Source: Nitrospirales bacterium
GTDB lineage: Bacteria > Nitrospirota > Nitrospiria > Nitrospirales > UBA8639
Length of the DNA stretch: 38,285 nucleotides
Reading direction: 5' to 3'
Assembly (NCBI GenBank): GCA_022825885.1
Contig: JAJDVY010000026.1
Location: forward strand, 1 to 38,285
The position numbers were made by a program, and so were the translations under genes. Below, one piece after another: positions 15,465 to 23,600 of the stretch (positions are counted from its first letter, which is position 1; each line of letters starts with the position of its first letter). Under the pieces are notes generated by a model. That model ran no database searches, was not told the origin of the DNA, and worked only from the letters and a program-made list of their open reading frames with translations.

Positions 15465-16613
15465 ATGAGAGCCCCTACTATGTCCGCAAAACCGTCCATC
15501 ACAGAACTTCATCTTCCAAGCCTGTCGATCAGAGGATTTCGTGGAATCGAGAATCTTTCGGTGGCACGATTGGGCCGAGTAACGCTTTTCACCGGAAAGA
15601 ATGGGGTTGGTAAAACAACCCTCCTTGATGCCGTCCGGCTCTATGCGTCGCGTGGCCGCCACCCTGTTCTGACGAGCATATTGCAACGTAGGGAGGAGCT
15701 TACTGAAAGTGTCGATGAAGACGGCGACGAAATTTTTATGCCTGATTGGGAAGCCCTTTTCCATAATTGGAATACTTCATCAGATGCTTGTATTGAAATA
15801 GGTCCGGTGAACAAAAGCCAACAACTCAGAATCAAGACAGCTTTGCTTAGTAGTTCAAGGGAGGCTAAGCGATGGAAGAAGTTCTTGCCACCTTATGCCT
15901 CAGAGAATGATGGGCAGTTGCTTGATATCGAGTTCCAGGGCGCAAAACAAGAAGTCCCAATACCCTTGCTTTCAAGGGCGGCAGATTTCACTTATCGCAG
16001 ATTGTCTAGAGAGGAACCTGACCTTCCACCTGAAATTCACTGCGAGTCTCTGGGACCAAGTTTGCCGAACAATTGGGACATCGCTCGATTCTGGGATAAG
16101 GTAGCCCTAACAGATGATGAAATCCGAGCAGTGGAGGCACTGAATCTGATCTTCGGTAGCAAGGTGGATCGTGTTGCGATGATCGGAGGCGAAAGATCAC
16201 GTCGAGCACCTTATGGCCGGCGAGTAGTCGCGAAGATCGAAGGACAAATTCGTCCTCTTCCCCTGAAAAGCCTTGGGGATGGGGCCGTGCGTTTGTTCGG
16301 CGTAGCCTTGGCTCTCGCTAACAGCATGGACGGTTTTCTGGTTATTGACGAAGCGGAAAACGGCATCCACCATTCGGTGCAACGCGACTTCTGGAAGATG
16401 GTTATCAAAACAGCCCACGAGAACAACGTCCAGATTTTCGCAACTACGCATGGCTGGGATTGCGTAGCAGGTTTTGCGCAAGCAGCAACGGAATCGGAAG
16501 AAGTGGAAGGAGTTCTAGTTCGCCTTGAAACCAACGGCGATGGAATTCAAGCGGTGGAGTATTCTGAAGATGAACTCCAAATCGTTGCTGAACAAGGCAT
16601 TGAAGTTCGATAG
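15465..16613 (+). CDS. ABC-type AAA ATPase of a two-gene defence-like pair
   Basis: 382 residues of the RecF/SMC-like AAA_15/AAA_21 group. Walker A is GKNGVGKTT (44-52), the signature-like segment KSLGDGAVR lies at 268-276, Walker B LVIDEAENG at 292-300, and the switch region TTHGWD at 327-332. The N-terminal strand SIRGFRGIENLSV is typical of these ATPases. In this group the ATPase often senses or gates a nuclease partner. The next gene, three bases after the stop, encodes a TOPRIM/DUF3226-like protein, as in split OLD-type systems. An internal ATG at 15480 is an equally possible start. No Shine-Dalgarno decides it. Confidence 0.85.
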   Translation: MRAPTMSAKPSITELHLPSLSIRGFRGIENLSVARLGRVTLFTGKNGVGKTTLLDAVRLYASRGRHPVLTSILQRREELTESVDEDGDEIFMPDWEALFHNWNTSSDACIEIGPVNKSQQLRIKTALLSSSREAKRWKKFLPPYASENDGQLLDIEFQGAKQEVPIPLLSRAADFTYRRLSREEPDLPPEIHCESLGPSLPNNWDIARFWDKVALTDDEIRAVEALNLIFGSKVDRVAMIGGERSRRAPYGRRVVAKIEGQIRPLPLKSLGDGAVRLFGVALALANSMDGFLVIDEAENGIHHSVQRDFWKMVIKTAHENNVQIFATTHGWDCVAGFAQAATESEEVEGVLVRLETNGDGIQAVEYSEDELQIVAEQGIEVR

Positions 16614-16616
16614 CTG

Positions 16617-17237
16617 ATGGCCAGCTTGCCCTCGCCGTCATCGGAACGCATTCTTTTAGTTGAAGGACAGGACGACAAACACGTCATTCGCCACCTCCAT
16701 GATCGCCACCAACTCAAGCCAACCTTTTGCATTTCGGAGAAGGAAAACATCGATAAATTACTTGATTCGATTACTCTGGAAATTAAAAGGCATGGACGGC
16801 TGGCCGTTGGTATTCTCGTGGACGCAAACGACGATTTAAACGCACGTTGGCAGGCTGTAACAGATAGGCTTCGGAAAGCCAAGATCCAAGCACCCACTTC
16901 ACCCAACCCAACGGGAACAATCATAAATAGCAAGCCTCGCGTCGGCATTTGGTTGATGCCGAACAACACCATGCCCGGCGAAATTGAAGATTTCGTCATA
17001 ACCATGATTCCTGAAGGTGATCCGGTATGGCCGCGGTCTCAACACTACATAGACGATATTCCGAAAGCAGAGAGAAAGTTTTCAGATGGCAAGATACAGC
17101 GGGCGAGACTTCATGCTTGGCTAGCAACTAGGGCGGACCCCAGAAAAATGGGTTCAGCCGTAGGCGCGTGTGATTTGAATATTAACGGCACTCTTTGTCA
17201 GGATCTTATCGCTTGGCTTACGAAACTGTTCGCTTAG
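16617..17237 (+). CDS. TOPRIM-like DUF3226-type partner protein
   Basis: 206 residues. The first strand and motif ILLVEGQDDKHVI carry the TOPRIM-type glutamate (Glu16). GILVDANDDLNARW (about 65-78) carries the acidic DxxD/DD cluster expected for Mg binding. Later segments (VGIWLMPNNTMPGEIEDFV, KAERKF, LHAWLATRADPRKMG) match the DUF3226/DUF4435-like pattern. It starts three bases after the ATPase stop. The likely role is the nuclease or effector of an abortive-infection type defence module. PARIS and OLD/Gabija-like systems are the nearest described comparators, but identity to any of them is not established. Confidence 0.78.
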   Translation: MASLPSPSSERILLVEGQDDKHVIRHLHDRHQLKPTFCISEKENIDKLLDSITLEIKRHGRLAVGILVDANDDLNARWQAVTDRLRKAKIQAPTSPNPTGTIINSKPRVGIWLMPNNTMPGEIEDFVITMIPEGDPVWPRSQHYIDDIPKAERKFSDGKIQRARLHAWLATRADPRKMGSAVGACDLNINGTLCQDLIAWLTKLFA

Positions 17238-17273
17238 AAATCTTCCCCGCCGGACCGCTGCCTTACCACCTGT

Positions 17274-17450
17274 TCAACGGCCTCCCAAACTTCCCCTACA
17301 TGCTCTTCCAATTAAAGACAACGATTTTTTATCTACTCGCTTCAAGTCTGCTGCACTATAAAGAAGATCTGTTGTATAAGCGACAAAATCCTCAACAAAA
17401 GGGTCGCTGACATCCTGCTCATAGCCCACAGCCAAAACCTCGCCACTCAC
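17274..17450 (-). CDS. Possible 58-residue small protein or gene remnant
   Basis: From a GTG at 17450 the frame reads 58 residues, including VSDPFVEDFVAYTTDLLYSA and DLKRVDKKSLSLIGRACRG, with protein-like composition. It follows the 73-residue gene on the same strand and ends just past the convergent TOPRIM gene. There is no clear Shine-Dalgarno. It may be the C-terminal remnant of a larger gene. Confidence 0.3.
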   Translation of the reverse strand: MSGEVLAVGYEQDVSDPFVEDFVAYTTDLLYSAADLKRVDKKSLSLIGRACRGSLGGR

Positions 17451-17510
17451 TCATAATTATACAGACTTTTGTCCAAGACCTATTAGATTCGAAGGAGATA
17501 CAGGTGGCAT

Positions 17511-17732
17511 CTAAATCGACACCTGCGTCTCCGTGTCGCCGTCCGAGAGGGCGTTCATGTAGGCGAGGATGAGGTCGCGGGCGCGATAGCGGCCAAATCG
17601 AGAACGTAAACTTTCAGTACGCCTACCCCAAAACTCCAACTCTTCTTGTTTCGACTTCTCTGATAATAATTGCCCAACGTATTCCGCACCATGTCGTTTC
17701 AGGGCGACACATTGAGGTTCACGAGTTGTCAT
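17511..17732 (-). CDS. Small protein of SDH-protease cassette with grafted C-terminus
   Basis: 73 residues. The first about 47 (RHGAEYVGQLLSEKSKQEEL, then FWGRRTESLRSR) form a helical, charged small protein I cannot assign. The last about 25 residues ([20 protein letters not shown] and beyond) repeat the end of a methylase remnant at 20.4 kb nearly exactly. The graft suggests recombination replaced its native end. It starts six bases after the SDH-protease stop, and its MTTRE start resembles that of the 69-residue gene upstream of the protease. Confidence 0.55.
   Translation of the reverse strand: MTTREPQCVALKRHGAEYVGQLLSEKSKQEELEFWGRRTESLRSRFGRYRARDLILAYMNALSDGDTETQVSI
17521..17593 (-). repeat. 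Direct repeat copy 1 (methylase C-terminal sequence)
   Basis: About 73 bases, of which roughly 64-65 match 20400-20472 in the same orientation, with a 39-base perfect core (17546-17584). It encodes [18 protein letters not shown]. The two copies bracket the SDH-protease and TIR genes. Confidence 0.8.
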
Positions 17733-17738
17733 AGCTCG

Positions 17739-18737
17739 CTATTTCCCTTTCTTTTGCTGGCGTCGCCGTTCCGCTCGATTACCTGCCTGGATGGGTTTGG
17801 CAGGCGGTATCGGGATCAGACCTCCCATTCTAACCCAAGCGCGCCCGTGATGATTTTCTATAATCTTCTGTGCTGGCGTACCAGCAAAAGTGTGCATTGT
17901 TGCATGATGGACTGAAAGCACTGCATCCTGAAGTTGCGCATCCTCTTCCAGATCCACGACCCTGACACCTATATCACGAGCTTGATCACGGCCAACCCGT
18001 CGGCCATGTGAGTGAAACGATTCATAGTCGGCGAACCAATCCGCAACCTTCTTGGACTTGATCTCTGCGTCTTCCTCTCCAAAAAACATATAGCGCTCTA
18101 GCCAGCCGGCAACCATACCAGACGCCAATCTTTGGGAGTCTTCACATTGGGTCAGAAGACCGGGTGCGTACGTCCTGAGAATTGGCATCCAGGCAGCAAG
18201 ATTCTCCGGTGTTTTACATTCGCGCTTGGCGAGCTCAAACTGATTGAGGATTGCTTTGGCGGGTGCTGATCGCGCCCCTTCAGGAGTGGAAATGATAAAC
18301 TGTGGATCAATTGGTCCCAGTTGTGAATGCTGCCCCATGACCAATTCGTTGGCGGAAAGCGCCATCATCGTCGCTGCGGACATAGCCGCAACAGGCACGA
18401 AAACCCGGATATGATCAAACCGTTTCCTGATGTACTCCACTAGTGATTCGGCAGCTTCTGCGGAGCCGCCAGGACTGTGTATGATGAGATCCAGGTCCCG
18501 CTCGTGGACATTGGAGACGGCCTCCATAAGACCTTGAATGTCCGGAAGTCCGACTTGTAGTTCAGCAGGTGAAATCGGGCGCGACTCAAGCCAAGCAGTC
18601 GCATAGATTATGACTGCCCTCCCAGTCAGATCGTGTAGACGTTGCAAGTATTGTCTGCGAACGCGGTCGTAGTCTGGTGTGCCGTCAGGAGTAGAGGCCT
18701 TGTTGAGTTCAGTGAGGATCTCGCCCCAAGTAGGCAT
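17739..18737 (-). CDS. SDH-family Clp-fold serine protease
   Basis: 332 residues from the ATG at 18737 (MPTWGEILTEL, the usual start of this family). ClpP/SppA-like serine protease of the 'serine dehydrogenase proteinase' group. IIHSPGGSAEAAE (86-98) forms the oxyanion-hole strand and helix. AAMSAATMMAL places the nucleophile at Ser120. GQHSQLGPIDPQF (135-147) supplies the conserved His/Asp-containing loop. The C-terminus is basic (RAERRRQQKKGK). No signal peptide is visible with this start. It overlaps the 69-residue gene by 29 bases and precedes the 73-residue gene by six, a tight three-gene unit. Longer starts at 18779 or 18833 are possible but less typical. Confidence 0.85.
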   Translation of the reverse strand: MPTWGEILTELNKASTPDGTPDYDRVRRQYLQRLHDLTGRAVIIYATAWLESRPISPAELQVGLPDIQGLMEAVSNVHERDLDLIIHSPGGSAEAAESLVEYIRKRFDHIRVFVPVAAMSAATMMALSANELVMGQHSQLGPIDPQFIISTPEGARSAPAKAILNQFELAKRECKTPENLAAWMPILRTYAPGLLTQCEDSQRLASGMVAGWLERYMFFGEEDAEIKSKKVADWFADYESFHSHGRRVGRDQARDIGVRVVDLEEDAQLQDAVLSVHHATMHTFAGTPAQKIIENHHGRAWVRMGGLIPIPPAKPIQAGNRAERRRQQKKGK

Positions 18738-18918
18738 TAGGTCTCGCTGTGTTCGTTGAATTCGAGGAGTAAACGACATCACTTCCAGAGGCCGAGGCAG
18801 ATGCCTGGATGTAAATATCTTCGACCTTTTCATAAAATTTCATCAAATCGGCCACTCCAGCTTCCTGCTTTTCAAACTCGACCTCCAGCAATTTCATCTC
18901 CCGCTCTCTAGTCGTCAT
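18709..18918 (-). CDS. Small helical protein upstream of SDH protease
   Basis: 69 residues. An amphipathic helical N-terminus (KLLEVEFEKQEAGVADLMKF, then YEKVEDIYIQASAS) leads to a Ser/Asn-rich tail (VVYSSNSTNTARPN). I recognise no named family. Translation starts at 18918 with GGGAGG seven bases upstream, and this Shine-Dalgarno lies inside a 6-bp hairpin (18926-18940). The 3' end overlaps the protease start by 29 bases. Adaptor or substrate of the protease is a guess. Confidence 0.65.
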   Translation of the reverse strand: MTTREREMKLLEVEFEKQEAGVADLMKFYEKVEDIYIQASASASGSDVVYSSNSTNTARPNAYLGRDPH

Positions 18919-18925
18919 AGCGCTG

Positions 18926-18940
18926 CCTCCCTGTGGGAGG
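18926..18940 (-). promoter_or_regulatory. Hairpin sequestering the ribosome binding site
   Basis: On the minus strand CCTCCC, a 3-base loop ACA, and GGGAGG form a perfect 6-bp hairpin, with GGGAGG as the Shine-Dalgarno of the 69-residue gene. Translation could be blocked until the hairpin opens. Confidence 0.45.
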
Positions 18941-19023
18941 ATAATGATAAACTATATCATGCACTTGTGTCCATGGCTAAAGGCTTGTTAAACAGCTGAA
19001 ATACGTGTAACCCTTTCAGATTC

Positions 19024-19884
19024 CTATACATTACCGAACTCTGTGAAAGTGTCTGAACCATTTGATTGAATGGCGTATCGGAATCGGAGTTCGTCCTTGT
19101 CGTCCCTTCTGGTATCATCCTTGATATCAAGCACGTGCACAGCGGCGTAGAAACCTTTTACATTCCGTAATACGACGACCTCCCTGCGTTGAAGAGTCCG
19201 AGCCCTTGACGTGAAGTCCAACAGAGCAGCATGCGAAACTTTTGCGATGGATGCACATCCTCGTGCCAAAGCAACGCCGTTGATTGATAGAGGATCATTG
19301 TAAATATGGATGCTAGTGTCGCCTGCTTTACTCCAACGCGTTTCAAATTCCAGCGGTCCCCGACCGATAAGATAGCGCCCATTATGGCTGCTGTAATCGA
19401 ATACTGCCTCGCCAGTCGGTGACGTCATTCGCGGAGGCGGCACATCCGAAGCCTTGCCCCCAAAACGGTTGATCCCAAGCTTTTCGGCGATCATAGCTGC
19501 AAGTTCTGCTGGCGAATGACTGTCGGCTTGTTCGTACTTGATGGAATCCGGCAAGCCGGGAACAGGCGTGTCATCAAAACGCACTGGCAAAACATACTCG
19601 GATTTCTCGCCGACTGCACGACTCAGGATCGACCGTCTTTCATGTCGTGGCCAAACCTTTTTAACGTACTCTTTTGAGATAAACATTACGGCAAAAGCAG
19701 CCCTATGCTCGAATACTTCATTCAATTCTTCTACGAGGTCTTTGCCCCAGAGTTGGACTTTCTCAAAATCATCATAGAATACTGCAATGCCGATGCTTTG
19801 GAGACACCGGGCCACATCCTCAACATACTCACGTTGTTCGCCAGCAAAGGATAGTGCTACTTCATATTGAGTGTTTTTGTTCAT
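19024..19884 (-). CDS. TIR-domain protein (probable NAD-consuming effector)
   Basis: 286 residues from the ATG at 19884; an in-frame GTG at 19911 would add nine. Residues 5-135 are a TIR domain: YEVALSFAGEQREYVEDVA (BB-loop region after), GIAVFYDDFEKVQLWGKDL, and VMFISKEYVKKVWPRHERRS with the likely catalytic Glu82. Bacterial TIR domains of this type hydrolyse NAD in phage defence. The C-terminal domain (about 150-286) is beta-rich (GRYLIGRGPLEFETRWSKAG, SIHIYNDPLSINGVALA, VVVLRNVKGFYAAVHVLDIK) and of unknown function, perhaps the sensor. The frame stays open 130 bases upstream without an ATG, so a lost N-terminal extension is possible. Confidence 0.88.
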   Translation of the reverse strand: MNKNTQYEVALSFAGEQREYVEDVARCLQSIGIAVFYDDFEKVQLWGKDLVEELNEVFEHRAAFAVMFISKEYVKKVWPRHERRSILSRAVGEKSEYVLPVRFDDTPVPGLPDSIKYEQADSHSPAELAAMIAEKLGINRFGGKASDVPPPRMTSPTGEAVFDYSSHNGRYLIGRGPLEFETRWSKAGDTSIHIYNDPLSINGVALARGCASIAKVSHAALLDFTSRARTLQRREVVVLRNVKGFYAAVHVLDIKDDTRRDDKDELRFRYAIQSNGSDTFTEFGNV

Positions 19885-20048
19885 TGATCGATCTTTCTTC
19901 TCCGTCCTCACTCTAGCGGGAGATGGCGGTTTGGGTTCTTGCTTGAAGCCGTCGATCAGATCGTGGTTGGCAGCAACAAGAACTTGCTCGGCGGAACATT
20001 GACTGTCCTGAATCTGTTACATAGGTAGTAAAGATGATGAAGGCGATC

Positions 20049-20288
20049 TCATTTTTCAGCAAATTTCTGGACGGCTTTTGGCGCAAAGGCTGCCACCAAG
20101 AAATACAAGACGAGTTCAGTCTTGCTCCCGTTTGAGCCCCATCCCATTACTTCCACGAACGCTAAAACAGCAGCAACAATTAACGCCAACATGGACATGA
20201 GTCGCATAGACGACGGGTTTCCTTTGTCATCCGACAGGAAACGTTTGTCTTTGTCTTGTGTGAGATTGCCTGTCTGAGATTCGGCCAT
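20049..20288 (-). CDS. Small holin-like membrane protein
   Basis: 79 residues: a charged N-terminal 25, then two hydrophobic segments (SMRLMSMLALIVAAVLAFVE and LVLYFLVAAFAPKAVQKFAE). The pattern resembles small phage-associated membrane proteins with SSMR and FAPKAVQKF motifs. It is 164 bases upstream of the TIR gene on the same strand. It may be a phage-derived passenger or a membrane partner. No catalytic function is visible. Confidence 0.6.
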   Translation of the reverse strand: MAESQTGNLTQDKDKRFLSDDKGNPSSMRLMSMLALIVAAVLAFVEVMGWGSNGSKTELVLYFLVAAFAPKAVQKFAEK

Positions 20289-20396
20289 ATCAAAGCCTCC
20301 ATGTTAACAACATCTTAAAACCGGCTGCTTACATCTTACCCTAGAGAAACTTCTTCGTCATCTTCCCCCTAACACTGGTCAAGAGCTGCCTAAACT

Positions 20397-20655
20397 GCTA
20401 CCTGCGTTTCCGTGTCGCCGGCGGAGAGGGCGTTCATGTAGGCGAGGATGAGGTCGCGGGTAAGGTAGCGGCCGAAGGCGGCTTCGTCTTCTTTGCGGAC
20501 GATGGGGAAGGTGTCCAAGACGTATTCCGCGTCTTCCTTGGTCAGGCCGTAGAGGTGGAAGTAGAGCGCGTCGAGGCGGGCGCGCAGGTGGCGGCGTTCT
20601 TCTTCGTTCCAGACAAATGGCGGGCCATCGTAGCCAAGGTCGCAGGAAGCCGTGA
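20397..20655 (-). pseudogene. C-terminal remnant of an Eco57I-like restriction/methylase protein
   Basis: Reading minus from just after the RM enzyme stop, the frame continues without a start as [60 protein letters not shown] and [18 protein letters not shown], then stops. This is the typical tail of large Eco57I/type IIG-related proteins. Its frame is the same as that of the upstream RM gene, separated only by its TAA. It is most likely left over from a replaced RM gene. Its last 73 bases are duplicated at 17.5 kb. Confidence 0.75.
20400..20472 (-). repeat. Direct repeat copy 2 (methylase C-terminal sequence)
   Basis: Partner of 17521-17593, same orientation. This copy sits in the longer remnant and is likely the source. 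Confidence 0.8.
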
Positions 20656-20656
20656 T

Positions 20657-23600
20657 TTACCCACTTGATTGATCTTCGCTCACATCGACTTCGATTTGCA
20701 CGAAATGCTTCTCGGCTTCAGGGTAAAGGACATCAATTTGTTCCTGGATCGTGTACATATGTCCAATGGCTGTCACAATCCGGCAATAGGTGCGGATATC
20801 GTTGAGGTCGAGACGTCGTTCCTTGCGATCTTTCAACCACTTGTCGCAGACTTGGTAGCCACCGATCTGATATTTATAAACCTCCGGGGAAACAGGACCG
20901 AAGTACTGCGTATTGTTGATGTACATGCGTTGCGAGTCGTCATCATAGCGAAAGCCTTGCGCCTTCGTCCTTGCGACGACCGAATCACCTTGGCCCTCGA
21001 AGCGACAAGTCGGTGGATCGAGTTCCGGTAATTTGAGAAGATGCAGATCAGCTAGTCGTTTACCAAAAACGGCGAGTCGTGTAAATAGTTTCAGGTCCTT
21101 TGTGAACGGAACGCGCGGAAAATCGATCCGTAGAAACTCAGCGTATTTTTCGCGGTAGGATGGAGCATACAGAATAGCGTAGATATAGTGGAAAATTTCT
21201 TCGGGCGAGGGAGTTCGACCGTGTGCCACTGTTAGAGCCGCAACTAGCTCGGAGTTCAGATTCGGTTGGCGTTCGGATGCCTCGTGGTGAGCAAATAGGT
21301 CGCCGCCATCGTTGGTGGGATACAGGTAGAGAGGGAAATGGTAATCGATAGTCTTCAGTGAAACGGCGACATGTTCGGAGATGTCGGTTGTGGCAAAAGC
21401 ATGTTTCCAGGTCCCTACATGCTCAACACGCTTCGGCACCATTAGAGCCAGATTCTCCCCAGCCAGCATGTGACGCATGACCCCGGAGCGGGGCCTGCAG
21501 ATAAAGCCCTGCGACCGGCCCGTGTAATAGGTGTGGCGTACGTCAAAAGGCCGATACAGTATCGGGACGACTTTCTCACGGGTGAGGCTAGGATCAAGCA
21601 AATCCTTCTGCGCCGTTTTCACTTTCCAGTCTTGTGCGTCATCGCCGAGTTGATACGCCTGTCTGGCCAATTCCGGGTCCATATGGGAAAAAATTCGTAC
21701 TGTATCCCATGCTTCTTGCTCTGACCAGCAAATCGTCAGGCGATCGCGGGCGGTGACGATGCCGACGCTGTTGATCGGGAACACTTCGGGAATGGAAGTA
21801 AATCGGCGATATTTGGCTTCGAGTGCATCATTACGCGGCGCGAACAGATAGAACGGTGAAGTTGGATTTATCTGTTGCCATTTGGTATCGCACCGATTGT
21901 GATCGTCCAGCCAGTCGTACTTGCTCTCGCGAGTTCCGTACAGTTCGGCGTGATGAACCCGAGCATAGTGCTCTTTTTTGCTATCACGCTTGACAAAAAA
22001 AGCAATGGCCACACCTTGCCGAATATCAAAAACGTTCCGGTCCAGACTCCCATTGGGACCAGTTTCCTTCTTCAGCGAATTGCCGTGCAGATCGAAAATA
22101 TAAATATCATCGAAGGTACGCATTAGACTCTGGCGCATACCGCGAAAGGTGGGATTGTCGAGGTAGCTATGGTTGGTAATCATCCCCACGATGCCGCGTC
22201 CAGCTTGCTCGATTTTCCACTGGGCAAAACGGAGGAACTTGACGTAATCGTCCTGAAGCCATTTCGGGTTTTTCTCGCCCAGCGGCTTGCCATCCATCTG
22301 CTTGTAATCGTCGATTAAATTTCGTATCCACTCACCCGTATTGCTTGAATGGCCCGAATAAGGCGGATTGCCCAAGATAAGCAGGATCGGGGTTTGATTC
22401 TTGACCGCACCGGCCAAACGGGATTCTTCGGCCAAAGCGGAGAGACCGGGCAAACGGCTCTGTTCCAATTCCTCCGTATCGAGCGTATTGGTGAGATAGA
22501 AGGGCACACGCTCGTCGTTGGCAAGACGGTGGCCGAGTTCATCCAGAAAAAAGCTCATTTTAAGGTGGCCAACCGCGTAGGGCGCCATCATCAGTTCAAG
22601 AGCATAGAAATTTCTGAGAATATGTCGGCGGATGAAATCTGATCGTCCACCGCTCCCGTATTTGTTCTCAAACTCAGCAACAGCTTCTTGGGCAGCACGG
22701 GCTACAAAGGTCATGGTGCCAGCCGCCGGATCAAGCAACGTCACACCATCAGAAGCAAGGCCGTCGGGCTTGCCAAATTCCATCTTGAGCAGATCATGTA
22801 GGGAACGAACAATGTAACCAACCACTGGTTCAGGCGTATAGTAAACGCCCCGCCGCTCCCGCTCGTCGGGATCGTATTGCACCAGAAAGGTCTCATAGAA
22901 ATGTACAATTGGGTCGCTACCTTTGCCTTCACGGTAATAGCGATCAAGAATACCCTGCGCGTCAGCCACGGCCAGGACTTCGGCTAGGTCGTCCACGCAC
23001 CATGCAAGCGGATCGGGCAAATCGTCGAGTGAGATAAAGCGAAACAGATCGCGCAAGACGCCGATTGTGTGAGGAATGTTGTCGAACGCAGCGCGCCGAT
23101 TGAAGCCCTCGCCAGCCCGCGTGCGGGCAACAAAGAGTCCATAGGTAATAGTTTGGGCAAACAGATCGGCGAAATCTTCCGGCGTCAACGATCCTATGAG
23201 GTAGGTCTGAAATGCCTCGAAAAAGCCGGAGAGCTGATCTGGATTCGCCCGCTCCTGTTGGAACTGTTCGCCGATCACATCGCGGAGGAGGCGCGTACGC
23301 TTGGCTAGTTCGCCCGCGAGCAATTCGGCGGTAAACGTCTGGGGTAACGCAAAGTCTAGAAAGCACTTGAGCAAGGAGTAGAGTTCATCTTGATTTTCAA
23401 GCGGCGGCGTGGTGCGCACTGCGTTAAGTATCAAGGGCCGACCTGCCTGTACCGTTTGGATGCGCTCGCCGTTCCGGTACAGACGGAATTCGAGGAAGTT
23501 AGTGAGGATGAGATTCGGAAATGTAGCGCGATAGCGTTTGAGTTGTTCGGAGTTTTCGATGCTATCCAGTTGCTCTTCGGTCGGCTTCTTCGCCTCGACA

